In this document: one piece after another, positions 33,836-39,840 of the stretch
Position numbering within the stretch: position 1 is the stretch's first letter
Layout: each line of letters begins with the position of its first letter
Assembly: GCA_022821265.1 (NCBI GenBank)
Contig: JAJEDW010000302.1
Location: forward strand, 1 to 39,840
DNA from: Acidobacteriota bacterium
GTDB lineage: Bacteria; Acidobacteriota; Terriglobia; 20CM-2-55-15
Reading direction: 5' to 3'
Length of the DNA stretch: 39,840 nucleotides
Position numbers and translations under genes: made by a program
The notes under the pieces: model-generated
The model's database searches: none
The model's input: only the letters and a program-made list of their open reading frames with translations
Told to the model about the DNA's origin: nothing

Positions 33836-34339
33836 TCAGCGCGCGAGGCGGCGAAGCTGCCGGGGCGTGAGCCACCATTCCAGCGTCGCCCCGCGCGGTT
33901 CGATCCTCGGGCACAGGAGCTTGAACGACCCGCCCTTGCCGAGCCGCAGGTCCACGTCGGCGCGGCCCGCGAGCAGGATGGATCCGATCGCGGAGAGCTG
34001 AGGCTCGTGCCCGACGACCATGACCGAGACCATGCCGCCCAACCGGCCGGCCAGCTCGGAGACGGCATCCTCGGGCGCGACCTCGGCCGCCAGCGGCGGG
34101 AACGTCTCCAGCCGGTGGCGCGCGTCGAGGACGCCGGCGACGATCTCGGCCGTCTCCCAGGCGCGCGCGTAGGGGCTGGAGAGGATCAGGTCCAGCGCCG
34201 CGCCCATGCGCGCCAGACCGCGCGCGCCGCGCCGCATGCGGCGCCGGCCCTCCGCGGTCAGGGGGCGCGCCGCGTCGTCGGGGTACTCGATCGGGTTCCG
34301 CTCCTCGGCGATCGCGTGGCGCAGGACGTAGAGTTCCAT
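33836..34339 (-). CDS. sixA: SixA-like phosphohistidine phosphatase
   Basis: MELYVLRHAIAE; SSPYARAWETAEI; VMVVGHEPQLS. Confidence 0.85.
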   Translation of the reverse strand: MELYVLRHAIAEERNPIEYPDDAARPLTAEGRRRMRRGARGLARMGAALDLILSSPYARAWETAEIVAGVLDARHRLETFPPLAAEVAPEDAVSELAGRLGGMVSVMVVGHEPQLSAIGSILLAGRADVDLRLGKGGSFKLLCPRIEPRGATLEWWLTPRQLRRLAR

Positions 34340-34342
34340 GCC

Positions 34343-35251
34343 TCAACCGGCCTTCCCGGCCCGGGCGTCGGCGGTGTCAGCCGCGCGCGAGGGCCGGAAG
34401 AAGCGGATCTCGTCGGCCACCTCGACGAACGCCTCGATCAGGCCGGCGCGCCGGCGCCGGACCTCGTTCTCGGCCACCAGCACGGAGGTGCGCCCCGTTC
34501 GCCGCCGGTAGGCCGCCATGGCGTCCAGCAGCGCGCCGGCGTCCTGGATCGCGCCCATGCGGTCCTGGAACCCGCGCATGGCCTCCAGGCGCTCGGGCGT
34601 CCAGTCCCGGCGGGCCGGGGCGACGATCTCGGCCATGTACCGGAACTTCTTGAACGCCAGGCGCACGCGGTGAATCGTTTCCGGCCGGCGCCGATCGACG
34701 CATTCCCGGACGACGACCACGCGGCGGTGCGCGTCTTCCACGGCGGACTGGATCCGGAGCCCCACCTGGGAGTCGACCTCCGGGTCGAAGCCGGCGATCA
34801 TGGCGTCGAGAACGCCGTCCGTGCGGCGGAGGAACGTCTTCAGGCTCCACTCGCCGAGCCGCTCCCGGGCGCGTTTCGCCAGGCGCCGCTCCCGGCGGTC
34901 CAGGGCGGCGTGGAAGGCGGCCAACTGCGGGAAGCCGGGGAGCAGCGTCTCGACGAGCCCCATCTGGACCTGGACGTCGCGCATCGCGCCCAGATCCTTC
35001 AGCCGGCGGCGGATGGAGCGCCGCAGGCGGATGAGGCCCGGCACGGGCGCGGCGGCGTCCAGCAGGGCGACCATGGACAGAAGGCGCCGCGACGCCACGC
35101 GGAGGTCATGGACGGCGGCCAGGGCCGGCTTGCGCCGCGCGCGCCGGAGACGGGCCTCGAAGACGCGGCGGCGCTGGTCGAAACCCTCGATGAGCAGGCC
35201 CAGGTGGGGCGCCTCGAGCAGGCGCTTCAGGCGCTGGACGTCGACGGCCAC
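34343..35251 (-). CDS. CHAD domain-containing protein
   Basis: VHDLRVASRRLLSMVALL; IHRVRLAFKKFRYMAEIV. Confidence 0.85.
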   Translation of the reverse strand: MAVDVQRLKRLLEAPHLGLLIEGFDQRRRVFEARLRRARRKPALAAVHDLRVASRRLLSMVALLDAAAPVPGLIRLRRSIRRRLKDLGAMRDVQVQMGLVETLLPGFPQLAAFHAALDRRERRLAKRARERLGEWSLKTFLRRTDGVLDAMIAGFDPEVDSQVGLRIQSAVEDAHRRVVVVRECVDRRRPETIHRVRLAFKKFRYMAEIVAPARRDWTPERLEAMRGFQDRMGAIQDAGALLDAMAAYRRRTGRTSVLVAENEVRRRRAGLIEAFVEVADEIRFFRPSRAADTADARAGKAG

Positions 35252-35257
35252 GGAAGC

Positions 35258-35632
35258 CTACTCGAACGCCGTCTTCATCATCTCGCGGACGGCCGCTTCG
35301 ATGCGGCGCAGGTCGCGCCGCCGCCCCTTCCGGGGCTTCAGGTCCAGCCCGTCGAGCACCGCGGTCCAGTTCCGCATCGTCCGCGTCTTGGGGCGGCCTC
35401 CGGCCGAGACCTCCGAGGCGCCTTCCAGGAAGTCGACCAGCGTCGCCACGTCCGAATCCAGGTTGGACAGGTAGGCGTCGGTCACTTGCCGGGCCTCCGT
35501 CCGAAGATGCTCCAGCCGCGCCACCAGCCCGCGCTCGACGGCGGACGCGCGCCCCCGCTTCGGCCGCTTCACTTCCTTGACGACCACGGCCGTGGACGAG
35601 CGTTTCGGCGCCTTGGATGTCTTCCGGGGCAC
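35258..35632 (-). CDS. Small basic hypothetical protein within ppx/CHAD operon
   Basis: MPRKTSKAPKRSSTAVVVKEVKRPKRGRAS...; tight spacing to neighbours. Confidence 0.65.
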   Translation of the reverse strand: MPRKTSKAPKRSSTAVVVKEVKRPKRGRASAVERGLVARLEHLRTEARQVTDAYLSNLDSDVATLVDFLEGASEVSAGGRPKTRTMRNWTAVLDGLDLKPRKGRRRDLRRIEAAVREMMKTAFE

Positions 35633-35640
35633 GCGGACTC

Positions 35641-36324
35641 CTAGTTCAACAGGCGCCCGATTTTACCAGCAAGTTCCCGAAAGATGGTCCGCGGCGACCG
35701 GTTTCCGTTGATCGTGTCGAACTCGTAGACGGATTCCATGCGCCGGAACTCGATCTGGATCTGCCGCTGGTAGCGGACGAAGTTCTCGTACATGTTGCCC
35801 GTGCGCCGCACGTCCATCCCGGCCTCCCAGTAGTCGAGCATGCTGTTCTTCCTGAAGTTGCGCTCGGCCAGCACCCGGGGGCTGACGGCCAGGTAGAAGA
35901 CCGCGTCGGGAACCAGCGCGATGCCGTAGACCTGCTGCAGCCACTCCGGCTCGGCCCCCCGGACCAGCGCGCGGGCCATCAGGGTGTAGATGTAGCGGTC
36001 GGCCAGGACGACGAACCGGGCGCGGAGCGCCGGCACGATGCGGTTCTCGAGCTGGTCGGCGAAGTCCGTGGCGTAGAACAGCGTCAGCGTGCGCGGGCTC
36101 AGGATGTTGCCCCGCATCGCGTCGTCGAGCTCGCGTCCGACCAGCCGCGAGCGCTTCAGGCCGACGTCGACCGTGGGGTGCCCGTCGCGTTCCAGCGCGT
36201 CGCGCAGGAGCTGGATCTGCGTGGAGCGTCCCGAGCCGTCCGCGCCCTCGACGACGATCAGCTTCCCGGGCAGCGCCTCGCTGTCCATGCCCGGCAGCCC
36301 GTGTCCGTAGGATCCCTTCGGCAT
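35641..36324 (-). CDS. Thymidylate-kinase-like P-loop kinase, paralog 2
   Basis: GKLIVVEGADGSGRSTQIQLL; FVVLADRYIYTLMARALVRG. Confidence 0.8.
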   Translation of the reverse strand: MPKGSYGHGLPGMDSEALPGKLIVVEGADGSGRSTQIQLLRDALERDGHPTVDVGLKRSRLVGRELDDAMRGNILSPRTLTLFYATDFADQLENRIVPALRARFVVLADRYIYTLMARALVRGAEPEWLQQVYGIALVPDAVFYLAVSPRVLAERNFRKNSMLDYWEAGMDVRRTGNMYENFVRYQRQIQIEFRRMESVYEFDTINGNRSPRTIFRELAGKIGRLLN

Positions 36325-37079
36325 CAGGTCTCCCGGGGCTCCCGGCCCGCGCGATGGCCGTCGAACTCGCCCGCCAGCCGGTTCAGGGCGGCGGCGTAGG
36401 AGGGCGGAATGCGCCAGCGGTGGTGGCCGAGGTCCATCCGCTCCTCGACGATGCGCCGGACGCGGACCTGCTGGGTTTCCGGCGACGCGGCCGCGTCGAT
36501 CTCCGTGAAGCCGAACTCCTCGGAGAGGCGGCCGTACTCGTCCTGGATCAACCCCTGGAACAGGCGGAAGCTGTCGTAGGGGTCGGGCGACAGGCCCATG
36601 TCCATGCCGGCCTCGTGGTACTTCAGTTGCGGGCGGCCTTCCAGGATGCGGCCCAGCGCCACCTCGAGCGGGACGTTGAAGTACAGCGTCAGGTCGGGCC
36701 GCCGCGCGTAGCCGTAGAGTTGCCGCAGCCACCGGCGGTCGCACCCGCGGACCGCGTCCCGAGCGAACGCGGTGTAGACGTAGCGGTCGGCCAGCACGAT
36801 GGCCCCGGCGTGGAGCAGCGGCAGGATCGTCCGGTCGTAGCGGTCGGCAAAGTCGGTGCAGTGGATCAGCGAGAACGTCGTCGGGGTCAGCAGTTGCCGT
36901 TTCTTGGCCTTGCGGGTGGCCTGCCGCACGATCGACGACGAGTTCCACTCGGTGAAGAACACCTTGTAGCCCCGCAGCTCGAGCCACCGCTTCAGCAGGT
37001 AGAGCTGCGTGGACTTGCCCGAGCCGTCCAGGCCCTCGACCGCGATCAGCTTTCCCGGGATGTCGCCGGATCGGTTCAT
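36324..37079 (-). CDS. Thymidylate-kinase-like P-loop kinase, paralog 1
   Basis: GKLIAVEGLDGSGKSTQLYLLKRWLE; AIVLADRYVYTAFARDAVRG. Confidence 0.8.
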   Translation of the reverse strand: MNRSGDIPGKLIAVEGLDGSGKSTQLYLLKRWLELRGYKVFFTEWNSSSIVRQATRKAKKRQLLTPTTFSLIHCTDFADRYDRTILPLLHAGAIVLADRYVYTAFARDAVRGCDRRWLRQLYGYARRPDLTLYFNVPLEVALGRILEGRPQLKYHEAGMDMGLSPDPYDSFRLFQGLIQDEYGRLSEEFGFTEIDAAASPETQQVRVRRIVEERMDLGHHRWRIPPSYAAALNRLAGEFDGHRAGREPRET

Positions 37080-38584
37080 GTCTCCACGGTGACGCGGCCG
37101 GGCAGGACGCTCTCGAACAGCGCGGCCTTCTTGGCCAGCGCCCATTTCTCCAGCAGCAGGTCGCCGTCGCCCTTCAGTATAAGCCGAACGCCGTCGGCGT
37201 CGGCCCGGACGTCGATGCCGCGCACCTTGCCGGCGTGCTCGTAATCGAGCGCGTCGGCCAGCCGCAGGATGGCGGCCAGCTTGGACACGGTCACGCGGTC
37301 GCGCGGGGGCAGCACGCGGTAGTGCTCGTGCTGCGTCTTCGGGAACGACTTCCGGTGGTAGCGGGCCGTGTTGGCGACGATGGCCGCCTGGGCCGGGCTC
37401 AGCCCGACCATGGGCGACGCCGTCAGCAGGTAGTAGGTGTGCTTGTGGTGCCCCGAGACGTTCAGGAAATACCCGATGTCGTGCAGCACGGCCGCCACCT
37501 CGAGCAGGATGCGGTTCTCCGCGCCCAGGTGGTGCAGGTGCGTCGTGCGGTCGAAGATCTCGACGGCGAACCGCGCCACCACCATGGCGTGCTCCTCGTC
37601 GAAGGCGAACTTGCGTCCCAACTGCAGGGCCGACGCGATGATCTGGTCCTCGGGCAGCGACGGGCCCCGGAACACGCGCTGGGCCAGGTCGAGCAGGACG
37701 CCGTCCTTCAGGCCGACGCGCGGCGCCAGCACCTCGGACACGCCGGCGCGCTCGACGATGGCCTTCAGGACGATGGCCGCCGGCACGATGACGTCGGCGC
37801 GGTCCGGGCGAAGCTGGAGCCGCTCGACCCGCTCGTGGGTGGTCATCCCTTCCAGGTCGCCGACCAGGTCGGCCAGCTCGGGGGCGGTGATCTTCTGGTT
37901 GCTGTTCTTGCCGTAGAGCGTGGCGCGCAGATCGGCCAGGCTGTCGATGCTGCCGCCCGTGCCCACGGCGAGCTGGATCTTCTGCTTGCCGATCTCGCGC
38001 CGCATCCGGCGGTGGGTGGCGTCGACGTAGTCGACGACCATCTGGTTGAACCGCTCCTCGCCCAGCGTGTGCTCGTCCAGGATCTGCAGGAGCCGGACCG
38101 ACCCCATCTTGTAGCTCTCGGCCAGCAGGATGTTGTCGCGGGTCGCGATGGTGATCTCGACGCTCCCGCCCCCGATGTCGATCAGCATCGCCAGGCGGTC
38201 CTTGAAGTCGACCTTCCGGGAAACGGCCAGGTGGATGAGCCGCGCCTCCTCCTGCGCGTTGATGACCTCGACCTCGATCCCGGCGTCCTGCAGGACCCGG
38301 TCCAGGAAGATGTCGCGGTTCGCCGCCTCGCGGACGGCGCTGGTGGCGACCGCCTGGACCTCGGCCACGCCGTGCTCGCGGATCAGCGTCCGGAACTTCC
38401 GGAACGCCTCGACGGCGCGCCCGATCGTGTCCTCGCGGATAGCGCCCTCGATGAACACCTCGCGGCCCAGCCGCACCGGCTCGCGCACGCTCTGGACGAC
38501 GCGGCTCTCGAGGTTGGCGTCGACGTCGCTGATGACGAGCCGTACGGCGTTGGTTCCGATGTCGATGGCGGCGAGCGCGGTCAC
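37076..38584 (-). CDS. ppx: Exopolyphosphatase Ppx/GppA family with C-terminal HD-like domain
   Basis: GTG 38584: VTALAAIDIGTNAVRLVISDV; IDIGGGSVEITI; AVLHDIGYFLNVSGHHKHTYYLL. Confidence 0.9.
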   Translation of the reverse strand: MTALAAIDIGTNAVRLVISDVDANLESRVVQSVREPVRLGREVFIEGAIREDTIGRAVEAFRKFRTLIREHGVAEVQAVATSAVREAANRDIFLDRVLQDAGIEVEVINAQEEARLIHLAVSRKVDFKDRLAMLIDIGGGSVEITIATRDNILLAESYKMGSVRLLQILDEHTLGEERFNQMVVDYVDATHRRMRREIGKQKIQLAVGTGGSIDSLADLRATLYGKNSNQKITAPELADLVGDLEGMTTHERVERLQLRPDRADVIVPAAIVLKAIVERAGVSEVLAPRVGLKDGVLLDLAQRVFRGPSLPEDQIIASALQLGRKFAFDEEHAMVVARFAVEIFDRTTHLHHLGAENRILLEVAAVLHDIGYFLNVSGHHKHTYYLLTASPMVGLSPAQAAIVANTARYHRKSFPKTQHEHYRVLPPRDRVTVSKLAAILRLADALDYEHAGKVRGIDVRADADGVRLILKGDGDLLLEKWALAKKAALFESVLPGRVTVET

Positions 38585-38734
38585 GATTCGGCGCGCCGGC
38601 GGCCCGGCGCGGGCCCGGGAACGCGGCACGGAAAGGGATTGTGGCAGATCGATGCCGACAACGAAAGGGGGCGTCCGCGGCGGCGCGCCCCGTTTCGGGA
38701 CAGAAGCGCGCCCCGTCCCGTGATTTTTCAAACA

Positions 38735-38779
38735 GTTTGCCGGCAGTTCACGCTCCGTTCACGCGGCGTGGGCTATTCT
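38735..38779 (+). promoter_or_regulatory. Pho-box-like 11-nt direct repeats and -10 upstream of pstS
   Basis: GTTTGCCGGCA-GTTCACGCTCC-GTTCACGCGGC (38735-38767), TATTCT at 38774-38779, ATG at 38788. Confidence 0.6.
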
Positions 38780-38787
38780 GGCCCGTC

Positions 38788-39639
38788 ATGACCATTCCCT
38801 CGAAACAAGCGTTCCCGGCCCTTGCAGCGGCCGCGGGCATGGTTCTCTTCGCGGCCTGCGCTCCCGTGACGGAGCGGCAGGCCGTCACGGTCCGGGGATC
38901 GGACACGATGGTGCAGCTCGTGCAGCGGTGGGCCGAGATCTACATGAACCAGCACCCCGACGCGCTCCTGCAGGTGACCGGGGGCGGCAGCGGCACCGGG
39001 ATCGCCGCGCTGATCAACGGGTCGACCGACATCGCGCAGGCATCGCGCGCGATGCGGGACGAAGAGAAGGAGCAGGCCCGGGAGCAGCGCGGCGCCGAGG
39101 TCACGGAGATTCCCGTGGCGCTGGACGCGCTCGCCGTGTACCTGAACGAGGCGAACCCGGTGGAGACCCTGTCCATCGCCCAGATCGATCGGATCTTCCG
39201 CGCCGAGATCACGAACTGGAGCGAGGTGGGCGGCCCGGACGCCGGCATCGTCCTCTACGGCCGGGAGAACAGCTCCGGCACCTACGTGTACTTCAAGGAA
39301 GCCGTGATGGACGACGCCGACTTCCCGGCGGGCTACCAGGCCCTGCCCGGGACGGCCGCCGTGATCAACGCCGTCAACAACGATCCCAACGGCGTGGGGT
39401 ACGGCGGGATCGGGTACGCGACCGGCATCAAGACCGTGTCGATCCGCCCCGCCGAGGGCGACGCCCCGGTCGAGCCATCGGAAGAGAACGTGCTGACGAA
39501 CGCCTATCCGCTGAGCCGGAACCTGTTCTTCTACACCGTCGGCGAGCCGGAGGGCCTGGTCGGGGACTTCATCGACTGGACGCTCGGCCCCGACGGACAG
39601 GCGATCGTGTCCGAGGTGGGCTACTATCCCCTGCGGTAG
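38788..39639 (+). CDS. pstS: Phosphate ABC transporter substrate-binding protein PstS
   Basis: VTVRGSDTMVQLVQRWAEIYMNQHPDALLQVTGGGSGTGIAALINGSTDIAQASRAMRDEE. Confidence 0.9.
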   Translation: MTIPSKQAFPALAAAAGMVLFAACAPVTERQAVTVRGSDTMVQLVQRWAEIYMNQHPDALLQVTGGGSGTGIAALINGSTDIAQASRAMRDEEKEQAREQRGAEVTEIPVALDALAVYLNEANPVETLSIAQIDRIFRAEITNWSEVGGPDAGIVLYGRENSSGTYVYFKEAVMDDADFPAGYQALPGTAAVINAVNNDPNGVGYGGIGYATGIKTVSIRPAEGDAPVEPSEENVLTNAYPLSRNLFFYTVGEPEGLVGDFIDWTLGPDGQAIVSEVGYYPLR

Positions 39640-39677
39640 CCGGGCCCGCCGATGGCCGGGGGCGCTGGAGACGACAC

Positions 39678-39840
39678 GTGCCAAGTCCTGATCCGCCGCG
39701 TTCCGGATCCGGGGCGCCGCCGCGTACCGGCGCCGGTTGGCGGCGACGGCTGGACACGCTGGCCGAGCGCGCCATCTTCGCCGTCTCGCTGGCCGCCATC
39801 TCGATCATCTTCCTGATATTCGTCTACGTCGCGCGCGAGG
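39678..39840 (+). CDS. pstC: Phosphate ABC transporter permease PstC, N-terminal part (runs off window)
   Basis: GTG 39678: VPSPDPPRSGSGAPPRTGAGWRRRLDTLAERAIFAVSLAAISIIFLIFVYVARE; position after pstS. Confidence 0.65.
   Translation, partial: MPSPDPPRSGSGAPPRTGAGWRRRLDTLAERAIFAVSLAAISIIFLIFVYVARE

Noticed and set aside
34800-35474. 224-aa plus-strand Arg/Ser-rich ORF
   Set aside because: Antisense of the CHAD gene; no domain features.

Overview
High-GC bacterial chromosomal window. No rRNA, tRNA, CRISPR array or transposase was recognised. Left part: a partial single-cache-like secreted protein, a RloA-like ATPase with a truncated RloB, a two-gene unit whose second product carries a HEPN-type Rx4H motif, and two secreted surface proteins. 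The most distinctive segment is about 8.5-11.6 kb: five tandem minus-strand paralogs plus a probable frameshifted sixth copy. Each encodes a short N-terminal membrane segment followed by a coiled coil. Termini and flanking DNA are conserved, while the interiors differ in heptad or hendecad tandem repeats. Middle part: a two-gene unit (conserved Cys/His domain with TM plus a UDG-like protein), secreted paralogs, an OMP, a HigBA-like TA locus with a probably damaged toxin, and a ParA-like plus AlbA/Schlafen-like pair bounded by a 39-bp direct repeat derived from the 3' end of an ABC permease gene. This is followed by a polyamine-type ABC operon containing a Wzt-like ATPase and an in-frame amber codon in potC. 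Right part: a secreted Cache/repeat protein, an OLD/RloA-like ATPase plus DUF4276-like pair, an AAA+ ATPase with an AT-rich operator-like region, a CusF-TlpA fusion, a HicBA locus with frameshifted hicA, a seven-gene Ppx/TMK-like/TMK-like/CHAD/SixA/ArsC operon, and pstS with Pho-box-like 11-nt repeats followed by the start of pstC. All family names come from reading translated motifs by eye; no database search was run.
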